Source of the DNA: an uncultured Eubacteriales bacterium
Lineage (GTDB): Bacteria; Bacillota; Clostridia; Oscillospirales; Oscillospiraceae
NCBI GenBank assembly: GCA_958427375.1
Contig: CAUABY010000107.1
Location: forward strand, 1-7,309
Direction of reading: 5' to 3'
DNA: 7,309 nucleotides
A model generated the notes under the pieces. The model saw only the letters and a program-made list of their open reading frames with translations. It was not told the origin of the DNA and searched no databases. Positions 1 to 7,100 of this stretch are shown here, one piece after another (the stretch's first letter is position 1; every line of letters begins with the position of its first letter). The translations under genes and the position numbers were made by a program.

Positions 1-1
1 T

Positions 2-21
2 GAGGCGGGCCTTGCCCCCTC
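2..21. other. weak imperfect hairpin at left edge
   Basis: GAGG-C-GGGC (2-10) can pair with GCCCCCTC (14-21) around a 3-base loop, giving an 8-bp stem with one bulged C at position 6. No T-run follows directly; the nearest T-rich stretch is about 20 bases downstream (41-47). It could be part of the 3' end of a gene lying to the left, but in GC-rich DNA such a stem may be chance. The whole stretch 1-76 holds no gene I can support. Confidence 0.2.
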
Positions 22-76
22 AAGCTCCCCTGCTGCTCTGTTTTCTTTACATTGCGGCATGGTTTTTGACAGTCTC

Positions 77-112
77 AAAAGCGTCGGATGTGTGAAGCAT
101 CCGACGCTTTTT
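77..112. terminator. bidirectional intrinsic terminator
   Basis: A perfect 10-bp stem, gcgtcggatg (81-90) with catccgacgc (98-107), closes a 7-base loop (91-97). It is flanked by AAAA (77-80) on the left and TTTTT (108-112) on the right, so the pairing extends to 14 bp and a U-tract is produced from either strand. It begins 7 bases beyond the minus-strand lipoprotein stop codon (120-122), as expected for that gene's terminator. The symmetry suggests it also ends a rightward transcript from a gene outside the left edge; that part is inference. Confidence 0.87.
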
Positions 113-119
113 GTTAGCC

Positions 120-716
120 TTAGTATACGCTTTGCTGGCTGCTGGTGAAAAGCTCGTCACAGCCGATGAAGCGGCGCGCGACGTACACGCGCTCAAGGAA
201 GGGGTCATCGAGTGAGGTGAGCACCACACCATAGGCCGAACCCATGGCATGCAGATAATAGCCGTTGCCAATATAAATGCCCACGTGCCCCACATAGTCC
301 TTGCCGGAGTAGAAAGCGAGCACGTCACCCGCGCGCAGATCCTCCGGCGCAACCTCCTCACCCTGCCTGGCCTGGTCGTTTGCCACGCGCGCGAGCGAGT
401 AGCCAAACTGCGAGTACACATAGTACACAAGCCCTGAGCAGTCAAAGCCCTCTTCCGGCGTTTTGCCGCCGTACTTGTACTTGCTGCCGAGAAAGTTCAG
501 CGCGAAGTCGGCAATCTCGCGGCCAAGCTGCTCCTCCGCGCTCATCCCCTCGTCCTGCGGCTGGGGCGTAGGCTCAGGCTTCGGCAGCGCTTTGGGCGTG
601 GGGCTCGGCTCTGTGCTGTTTAGTTGCGCCTCCGTGCCGCTCTCGCTTTGCGCCGTGCCGCAGCCGCACAGCAAAAGCGCGGCTGCAAGGAGGATAATTA
701 TAAGCTTTTTCATCAT
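120..716 (-). CDS. NlpC/P60 family lipoprotein (putative peptidoglycan endopeptidase)
   Basis: This is a predicted 198-residue exported cell-wall hydrolase. The N-terminus has two Lys followed by a hydrophobic core (residues 5-16) and the lipobox-like L16-C17-G18-C19, so C19 is the likely lipid anchor after signal peptidase II cleavage. A Ser/Thr/Pro/Glu-rich linker (about 20-56) precedes the catalytic domain (about 62-186). That domain shows the NlpC/P60 landmarks: DCSGL with the nucleophile C93, the RAGDVLAF strand, HVGIYIG with H144, and LHAMG with H156 as the third active-site residue. The family cleaves peptide stems of peptidoglycan, commonly the D-Glu to diamino-acid bond; the exact bond here cannot be read from sequence. 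The start was chosen at the first of two tandem ATGs (716), which sits 6 bases after a GGAAAGG site. A TTG at 737 in the same frame would lie at the expected transcription start and is unlikely. The gene is transcribed alone, divergently from addB, and ends at a terminator. It has no SH3 or LysM domain. Confidence 0.93.
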   Translation of the reverse strand: MMKKLIIILLAAALLLCGCGTAQSESGTEAQLNSTEPSPTPKALPKPEPTPQPQDEGMSAEEQLGREIADFALNFLGSKYKYGGKTPEEGFDCSGLVYYVYSQFGYSLARVANDQARQGEEVAPEDLRAGDVLAFYSGKDYVGHVGIYIGNGYYLHAMGSAYGVVLTSLDDPFLERVYVARRFIGCDELFTSSQQSVY

Positions 717-722
717 CTTTCG

Positions 723-729
723 CCTTTCC
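723..729 (-). promoter_or_regulatory. ribosome binding site of the NlpC/P60 gene
   Basis: GGAAAGG on the minus strand ends 6 bases before the ATG at 716 and 9 bases before the second, adjacent ATG. This favours the 198- or 197-residue product over a longer TTG start at 737, which would place this site inside the coding sequence. Confidence 0.7.
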
Positions 730-742
730 GTAAACAATCTGA

Positions 743-770
743 ATTATACCACGCGCGGCAAAAATGTACA
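743..770 (-). promoter_or_regulatory. sigma-A type promoter of the NlpC/P60 gene
   Basis: On the minus strand a perfect TATAAT (748 to 743) is preceded by TGG, making an extended -10 (TGnTATAAT). TGTACA (770 to 765), 16 bases upstream, matches 4 of 6 positions of the -35 consensus; the weak -35 is typical of extended -10 promoters. The predicted transcript begins near 736, giving a leader of about 20 bases. The -35 overlaps the inverted repeat at 757-785. Confidence 0.75.
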
Positions 771-785
771 GAGATTATTTTTGCC
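757..785. promoter_or_regulatory. 9-bp perfect inverted repeat, candidate operator
   Basis: GGCAAAAAT (757-765) is repeated exactly in reverse complement as ATTTTTGCC (777-785), with an 11-base spacer. The half-site centres are 20 bp apart, close to two helical turns, which suits a dimeric DNA-binding protein. The dyad covers the -35 region of the leftward promoter and lies upstream of the rightward one. Neither predicted transcript includes it, so it would act as DNA rather than as an RNA hairpin. No known regulator motif is recognised. Confidence 0.45.
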
Positions 786-815
786 TCCCGGCGGCTTTAG
801 TTGACGAGGCCGGGA
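786..815. repeat. 7-bp inverted repeat abutting the first dyad
   Basis: TCCCGGC (786-792) pairs with GCCGGGA (809-815) across a 16-base spacer. It starts exactly where the 757-785 dyad ends, and its spacer contains the -35 box of the addB promoter (801-806). It could be a second operator, but a 7-bp GC-rich match is easily found by chance in this DNA. Confidence 0.25.
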
Positions 816-829
816 TTGACGGATATAAT
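801..829 (+). promoter_or_regulatory. sigma-A promoter of addBA
   Basis: TTGACG (801-806, 5 of 6 consensus) and TATAAT (824-829, perfect) are separated by the optimal 17 bases. The predicted start of transcription is near 836, giving a leader of roughly 27 bases before the addB ATG. A second TTGACG at 816-821 is too close to the -10 to serve as its -35. I see no LexA-type GAAC-N4-GTTC operator, so SOS control is not indicated. Confidence 0.85.
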
Positions 830-851
830 CTAAAGCTAAGAAATAAAAACT

Positions 852-857
852 GGAGGG
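852..857 (+). promoter_or_regulatory. ribosome binding site of addB
   Basis: GGAGGG lies 5 bases before the ATG at 863 and just downstream of the predicted transcription start. This fixes the addB start: the reading frame stays open upstream to an ATG at 764, but that stretch contains the promoter. Confidence 0.85.
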
Positions 858-862
858 CGTAT

Positions 863-3800
863 ATGCTCACTCTCATCACGGGCAGGGCGGGAACCGGCAA
901 GACCGCCGCCGTTATAAACCGAATCAAGGCCGCCGTGCGGCGCGGCGAGGGGCGGCGCATGCTCATTGTGCCTGAGCAGTACAGCCATGAGGCCGAGCGC
1001 GAATTGTGCCGCGCCTGCGGTGACGCGCTCTCGCGCTATGCGGAGGTGTTCAGCTTCACGGGGCTCGCCCGGCGGCTGACAAGTCAGCTCGGCGGCGGCG
1101 CGGCAAAGTATCTGGACAAGGGCGGGCGGCTTTTATGCATGGCGCTCACGCTCAACGCGCTCTCCGGGCGCTTGAAGCTTTTAGGCGCGGCGGCACACAG
1201 GGCGGAGATGCAGTCCATGCTGCTTGCCGCGATTGATGAGCTGAAGTCGGCCTGCGTCGCGCCGGACGCGCTTTTTGACGCGGCGGAACAGCTTGACGAT
1301 GGGCTTGGTGACAAACTGCGCGACCTCGCGCTCATCGCGGAAGGCTATGACGCGGTTGTTGCCAACGGCCGCGCCGACCCCGCCGACAGGCTGACGCTGC
1401 TTGCCCGGCAGATACCCGACAGCGACATTGACGTTTCATCCTGCATATACGTCGACGGCTTTATCGACTTCACCGCGCAGGAGTGCGAGGTCTTACGCGC
1501 GCTTTTGAGCAAGGGCGCACAGCTCACCGTCTGCCTGACTGTAGATTCGCTGGAGCATGGCAGCGAGGTTTTTGAACTCAGCCGCCGCGCCGCGCGCGCA
1601 CTCATTGCCGCGGCGAAGGAGCTGGGCGTTGAATATACGGTTGAAGAGCAGCAGGCGGCGCGTGGCAAAGCGCCCGCGCTGAGCTTTTTTGCCGACAACA
1701 TGTTCTCATATTCCGATGTGCGTTACAGCGGCGCACACGATATACGCCTCACGAGTGCTGACAGCCTCAGCGCCGAGTGTGAGCTTGCCGCCGCGCGAGC
1801 CCTTGAGCTTGTGCGCGACGGGGGCTGCCGCTGGCGCGATATCGCCGTGGCCGTGCGCAGCTTTGACGATTATGCCGGAGTGCTGGAAAACACTTTCCGT
1901 CAGTACGGTGTGCCGCTGTTCACGGCGAAAAAGAGTGAGCTGATGTATAAGCCGCTGCCGCTGATGGTGACGCTTGTGTACGAGATAACGGGCGGCGGCT
2001 GGGATGTGGACGATGTCATAAGCTACATGGACACCGGGCTGACCGGCCTGACAACGGATGAGTGCGATATTTTGGCCGACTACATCTTCAAATGGCAGCT
2101 TCGCGCCGCCGCGTGGGAGCGCAATGAGCCGTGGCGGCAGCACCCGGACGGCTACGGCGGAGAGTATGACGAGGCGGCGCTTGCGCGGCTTGATGAAATA
2201 AACGAACTGCGCCGCAGGCTGTCAGAGCCGCTTTTGAATTTCCGCCGCCGCAGTGAGGCCGCGCATACGGCGAGCGCGCAGGCGGCGGCTCTGGCGGAGC
2301 TTTTTGCCGAGTTGAAACTGCCCGAAACGCTCTCCGCACGCGCCGAGAGCCTGTCAGCCGAGGGGCGCGGCGAGCTTGCGCAGGAGTATGTGCAGCTGTG
2401 GGATATTATCGTGGCCGCGCTTGAGCAGAGCAGCGCGGTCTTGGGTGAGAGCGAGATGGACGCGGCGGAGTTCGGGCGGCTGTTCACACTTACGCTTTCA
2501 AAGTACGATGTCGGCGTCATCCCCGTCTCGCTCGACCGTGTGTCCGCCGGTGACTTTGACCGTATGCGCCGCCGCAGTATAAAGCACCTCATCGTCCTCG
2601 GCGCGTCCGACGCGCGCCTGCCCAAGGCCGGGGATGAGGACGGCGTATTTTCCGACGCCGAGCGCGCGCGGCTTCTTGAGTGCGACATCGACCTCGGCGC
2701 GGGGGAGGGGGAGCTCTGGCGCGAATTTTCGCTTATATATAACTGCCTGAGCCTGCCCTCGGAGAGCCTCACCATGTCCTACCCGACGGCGGACGCTGAC
2801 GGCGAGCCGCAGCGCCCGGCCTTTGTCTATAACCGCGCCGCCGCGCTCTTCGGCATAAAGCCGGAGCCCGGCGACCTGCCTCGCGCACGCCTTTCCGCAC
2901 CCGCCCCGGCGCTGGGGCTTGCCGCCCACGCCATACACGGCGGCACGGCGGTGGAGACAGCGGCGGCGGAGTATTTTGCCGAGCGCGAGCCGGAGCGCTG
3001 GGCGGCGCTCAAGCGTGCCGCCGGAATGAGCCGCGGCAGGCTCTCCGAGCGCGCGGTAAAGGCGCTGTATGGCGACAAGCTCCGCCTCAGCGCCTCTCGC
3101 ATAGACAAGTTTGCATCCTGTAAATACGCCTACTTCTGCCAATACGGCCTGCGCGCCAAGCCCTATGAGCCCGCGGGCTTCACTCCGCCGGAAATCGGCA
3201 CCTTTATGCACTATGTGCTTGAGCGCACCGCGCGTGAGGTCAAGAGCCTCGGCGGCTTTGCCCGCGTCAGCGACGAGGAGCTGGGCAAAATCTGCAATAA
3301 ATACGTTGATGAATATGTCCACCATGAGTTGAACGACTTTAAGGAGAAGAGCGCGCGCTTTGTCTACCTCTTTAAACGCCTCACGCGCGACGTGCGCCAG
3401 ATTGTCACGGACATGGCCGACGAGCTGAGAAAATCCGACTTTGAGCCGCTGGACTTTGAGCTGGACTTTGGCCGCGCGGAGAACATCCCGCCCGTCGATA
3501 TCGGCGAGGGGGAGACGAAGCTCAGCCTCACCGGTATTGCCGACCGCGTTGACGGCTGGCTGCACGAGGGGAAGCTTTATCTGCGCGTGGTGGACTACAA
3601 GACCGGGCGCAGGCAGTTTTCCATGTCAGACGTGTGGTACGGCATGGGGCTTCAGATGCTCCTCTATCTCTTCACGCTTGAATCCTGCGGCGCGGGGCTG
3701 TACGGGCACGAGGTTGTCCCGGCGGGCGTGATGTACGTGCCCGCGCGAAACGCCATGTACTCCGCCGCGCGCGACATGGACGACGCGGAGGCCGAGAAAA

Positions 3801-4192
3801 AGCGCGCTGATGCCTTGCGCCGCAGCGGCCTTGTGCTGGATAACGAGGCGCTGATGGAGGCCTGGGAGCACGGCGAGGACAAGCGCTACATCCCCGTGCG
3901 CTTTCGCGGCGGCAAGCCGTCCGCGGATGATGTGGCCTCGCTTGAGCGGCTGGGGCTGCTGTCAAAGCACATTAAAAAGTGCCTCGGCGATATGGCCGGG
4001 GAGCTCAGGCGCGGCAGCATAGCCGCCGACCCCTATTACCGCGGCCAGCAGGAGAACGCCTGCCTCAACTGCGATTACTTCGACGCCTGCCACTTTGCCG
4101 ACGGCGAAAACGGCGAGGCCTGCCGCTACCTGAGCAGGTTGCGCCCGGACAAGGTGTGGAGCCTTTTGGAGGGAGAGAACGCCAATGAGTGA
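863..4192 (+). CDS. addB: ATP-dependent helicase/nuclease subunit AddB
   Basis: AddB (RexB in streptococci) pairs with AddA to resect double-strand breaks for RecA recombination. The product has 1109 residues, slightly shorter than the roughly 1160 of Bacillus AddB. Visible landmarks in order are: Walker A GRAGTGKT (7-14); VPEQY (36-40) and FSFTGLARRL (63-72), typical of the AddB N-terminal helicase-like fold; YVDGFIDFTAQE (196-207); SLDRV (556-560) and LIVLGASDARLP (576-587), relics of later helicase motifs; then the RecB-type nuclease domain with GTFMH (H783), DRVD (894-897), VDYKTG (D911, K913) and GLQMLLY (Q931). Four cysteines, C753 plus C1067-x2-C1070-x5-C1076, match the AddB 4Fe-4S cluster that staples the nuclease domain. 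In the family AddB is not the active motor; its helicase-like fold scans for Chi and its nuclease cuts the 5'-ended strand. Start set at 863 by the RBS and promoter. The product is strongly Ala/Arg/Glu-rich, matching the GC-rich coding bias. It overlaps addA by 8 bases. Confidence 0.97.
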   Translation: MLTLITGRAGTGKTAAVINRIKAAVRRGEGRRMLIVPEQYSHEAERELCRACGDALSRYAEVFSFTGLARRLTSQLGGGAAKYLDKGGRLLCMALTLNALSGRLKLLGAAAHRAEMQSMLLAAIDELKSACVAPDALFDAAEQLDDGLGDKLRDLALIAEGYDAVVANGRADPADRLTLLARQIPDSDIDVSSCIYVDGFIDFTAQECEVLRALLSKGAQLTVCLTVDSLEHGSEVFELSRRAARALIAAAKELGVEYTVEEQQAARGKAPALSFFADNMFSYSDVRYSGAHDIRLTSADSLSAECELAAARALELVRDGGCRWRDIAVAVRSFDDYAGVLENTFRQYGVPLFTAKKSELMYKPLPLMVTLVYEITGGGWDVDDVISYMDTGLTGLTTDECDILADYIFKWQLRAAAWERNEPWRQHPDGYGGEYDEAALARLDEINELRRRLSEPLLNFRRRSEAAHTASAQAAALAELFAELKLPETLSARAESLSAEGRGELAQEYVQLWDIIVAALEQSSAVLGESEMDAAEFGRLFTLTLSKYDVGVIPVSLDRVSAGDFDRMRRRSIKHLIVLGASDARLPKAGDEDGVFSDAERARLLECDIDLGAGEGELWREFSLIYNCLSLPSESLTMSYPTADADGEPQRPAFVYNRAAALFGIKPEPGDLPRARLSAPAPALGLAAHAIHGGTAVETAAAEYFAEREPERWAALKRAAGMSRGRLSERAVKALYGDKLRLSASRIDKFASCKYAYFCQYGLRAKPYEPAGFTPPEIGTFMHYVLERTAREVKSLGGFARVSDEELGKICNKYVDEYVHHELNDFKEKSARFVYLFKRLTRDVRQIVTDMADELRKSDFEPLDFELDFGRAENIPPVDIGEGETKLSLTGIADRVDGWLHEGKLYLRVVDYKTGRRQFSMSDVWYGMGLQMLLYLFTLESCGAGLYGHEVVPAGVMYVPARNAMYSAARDMDDAEAEKKRADALRRSGLVLDNEALMEAWEHGEDKRYIPVRFRGGKPSADDVASLERLGLLSKHIKKCLGDMAGELRRGSIAADPYYRGQQENACLNCDYFDACHFADGENGEACRYLSRLRPDKVWSLLEGENANE
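4168..4177 (+). promoter_or_regulatory. ribosome binding site of addA, inside addB
   Basis: The purine run GGAGGGAGAG near the end of addB precedes the addA ATG (4185) by 7 bases from its end, or 11 bases counted from the GGAGGG core. It allows independent initiation on addA in addition to coupling across the overlap. Confidence 0.7.
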
Positions 4193-7100
4193 ATTTAAGC
4201 CCACAAAAAGCCAGGCGGCGGCCATATCCGCGCGCGGCAGCACCGTGCTCGTCTCCGCCGGAGCGGGCAGCGGCAAGACCAAGGTACTCACCGAGCGATT
4301 GATGAGCTATGTCACGGACAGCGCCCACCCCGCCGACCTCGACAGCTTCTTAATCATTACCTTTACCCGTGCCGCCGCCGGGGAGCTTCGCGGCAGGATA
4401 ATGGACGAGCTCGCCGCGCGCCTTGCCGCGGACCCCGGCAACCGCCGCCTCAGGCGGCAGAGCGCGCTGTGTCAGCGCGCAAAAATCGGCACAATCCACA
4501 GCTTCTGCGCCTCGCTTTTGCGCGAGAACAGCCATCTTGCCGGCATCAGCCCGGACTTCAAGATAGCGGACGATGAGCGCGCGCAGAGCATGAAATCCGC
4601 CGCTTTGGAGCGGGTTTTGGAAGAGCGTTACCAATCTTCTGCCGACTATCCCGGCTTTCTCGCGCTGGCGGACACGGTCGGCGTTGGGCGGGATGATTCG
4701 CGCCTTGCCGCGCTGGTGCTGTCTCTGCATGAGAAGATGCAGTGCCACGCCCGCCCGGAGCTGTGGGCGGAGGAGCAGATCAAGCTGCTCAAATCCGGCG
4801 CGGCCGACGTGGGCGAGACCCCTTGGGGGCACGAGATTCTTGACAGCGCCAAGGCGAGCGCCGCGTATTGGAGCGGGGAGCTTGACAGACTCATGGAGGC
4901 CATGGCGGGCGAGGAGAAGATAGCCAAGGCCTACCTCCCCAGTATTTCCGACACCGCCGCGCAGATACGCGAGCTGATACGCAGTATGAATATAGGATGG
5001 GACAAGGCGCGCGAGTACCTGCCCATAGAGTTTGGCCGTCTCGGCGCGCTGAGAAATTCGCCGAACGCGGAGCTTTCGGACAAGATAAAAATTCGCCGTG
5101 AGGCCTGCAAAAAGGCGATGGCGGCAATTGAGGCCACGCTCTATGCCCCCTCCGAAGCGTTGCTTAACGAGCTTGAGAGCACGGGGGACACCATGGGCGC
5201 GCTCTTGTCACTCACGCTCGATTTTGACGCGCAGTACAGCAGGCTGAAGCGCCGCGCCGGGCTTGTGGATTATGCCGACCTTGAACACCTGGCGGCAAAG
5301 CTTCTCACAAAGCCCGACGGCAGCCCGACTGAGCTTGCCGCCGCCATGTCCGCCCGCTTTACCGAAGTCATGGTTGACGAGTATCAGGACGTAAGCCGCG
5401 TGCAGGACGCGATTTTTAAAGCGGTGTCCGACGAGGGGCGCAAGCTCTTTCTCGTGGGCGATGTGAAGCAGTCTATCTACCGCTTCCGCCTTGCCGACCC
5501 GGAGATTTTCACGGAGAAATATAACTCCTTCAAGGACGGTGACCGCGCCGCCGCAGGTGAGCCGCGCCGCGTTATATTACGGGAGAACTTCCGCTCCCGG
5601 CGTGAAATTTTAGACTGTGCCAACGCGGTTTTTTCGCAGTGCATGTCGCGCGAACTCGGCGATATCGACTATGACGACGCGGCGGCTCTGCGCTGTGGGG
5701 CAAATTACGAGGGCGCGGTGCCGGTGCCGGAGCTGCTGCTTTTGGACATGGCCGCCGGTGCCGATGACGACGAGGAGCGCCCTGACAAGACCTCGCTTGA
5801 GGCACGGCTTGTCGGCGCGGAGATTAAAAAGCTCATGGCCTCCGGTATGACGGTGAACGGCCGTCCTCTTGAGTACGGGGATATAACCCTGCTCATGCGC
5901 TCGGCAAATTCTGTGGGCGGCATCTACCGCCGCGAGCTTGCCGCCATGGGCATACCCACCGCGGCGGGGCAGGGCGGGGGCTTTTTCACCTCCGCCGAGG
6001 TCTCTGAGCTGATGTCACTCCTGGCGGTGATAGATAACCCGCATCAGGATATCCCGCTCATCGCGGTGCTGCGCTCTCCGGCCTTTGGCTTCACGGCGGA
6101 AGAGCTGGCGGAGATACGCGCGGCGGACAAGAACGGTGACTATTTCACCGCGCTCACTGCGGCGGCGGAGACGAGCGGGAAGTGTGCCGCCTTTATCGAA
6201 AAGCTGGGGCGATTCCGCGCCCTCGCGCCGGATATGCAGGTGACGGAGCTGCTGTGGCGGCTGATTGACGAGCTTGATTTGCTGGCGCTGTGCTCGGCCA
6301 TGAGTGACGGTGTGCAGCGCCGGGCGAACCTGTTGAAGTTAGCGGAGCTGTCCGAGCGCTTTGACGCGACGGGCTATCGCGGCCTGCACCGCTTTGTCAA
6401 CTGGCTCCGGCAGCTGGCTGAGCGCGGGAATGAGCCGGGCTCCGGCGCGGATAGCGCGTCCTGCGTGCAGATTATGACAATCCACAAGTCCAAAGGGCTT
6501 GAGTTCCCGGTCGTTTTCCTCTGCGATACCGCCCGCCGCTTCAACCGGCAGGACAGCCGGGACACGGTGCTTGTCCACCCCACGCTCGGCCTGGGGCCGA
6601 AGGTCACGGACTTGAAGCGGCGTATAGAGTACCCCAGCCTTGCGCGAAACGCCATCCGCCTGCGCTTGGAGCGGGAGATGCTCTCGGAGGAGCTGCGGCT
6701 TTTATACGTGGCGCTGACAAGGCCGAAGGAGCGGCTGTTCATCACGGCCGCTGTGCGCGAGCCGGAGAAGCTTATAGAGAAGTCCGCCGCCTCGGTAACT
6801 GCCCCCATGGCGAGTGAGGTTCTCGCGGCGGCGGGCGCGCCGGTGAACTGGCTAATCTATGCCGCGCTTGCGGACAATGAGCGGCATTTGAAGATGAGAA
6901 TTTGCTCTGACACCCGGCGCGCGGAGGCTGAGGCGCGGGAGTGCGCGTCAGCGGAGGCGGATGAAGATGCAGCCGCAGAGCTTGCGCGCAGGTTGAGCTT
7001 TGCCTATCCGCACTCTGACGCGGAGGCGCTGCCATCAAAGATAACGGCGACGGAGCTTAAAGGCCGCGCCGAGCCGGACGAGGACGCGGCACCGTTCCTG

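Noticed and set aside
3..95. Open frame entering from the left with a hydrophobic stretch, possibly the C-terminus of a membrane protein.
   Set aside because: Its stop (93-95) would fall in the loop of the terminator hairpin, and about 30 residues are too few to judge. A gene ending before or near position 1 is more natural.
47..445. A 132-codon minus-strand frame overlapping the lipoprotein gene.
   Set aside because: Same strand, different frame from a clear NlpC/P60 protein. It runs through the terminator, and its translation is compositionally odd with no motif.
717..862. SOS (LexA) operator for addBA.
   Set aside because: No GAAC-N4-GTTC type palindrome is present in the intergenic region.
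764..862. Small upstream gene or leader peptide before addB.
   Set aside because: The frame is continuous with addB and contains the promoter; no separate ribosome site or stop defines a leader peptide.
1706..2775. Antisense open frames opposite addB (145 codons at 1706-2143, 207 codons at 2152-2775).
   Set aside because: Low-complexity Ser/Arg/Ala-rich translations with no domain; these are mirror images of the addB codon pattern.
2498..3565. A 355-codon open frame antisense to addB.
   Set aside because: It lies wholly opposite a well-supported addB, including its conserved domains. It has no recognisable family, no promoter and no convincing ribosome site. Long antisense frames are expected in GC-rich genes with strong codon bias.
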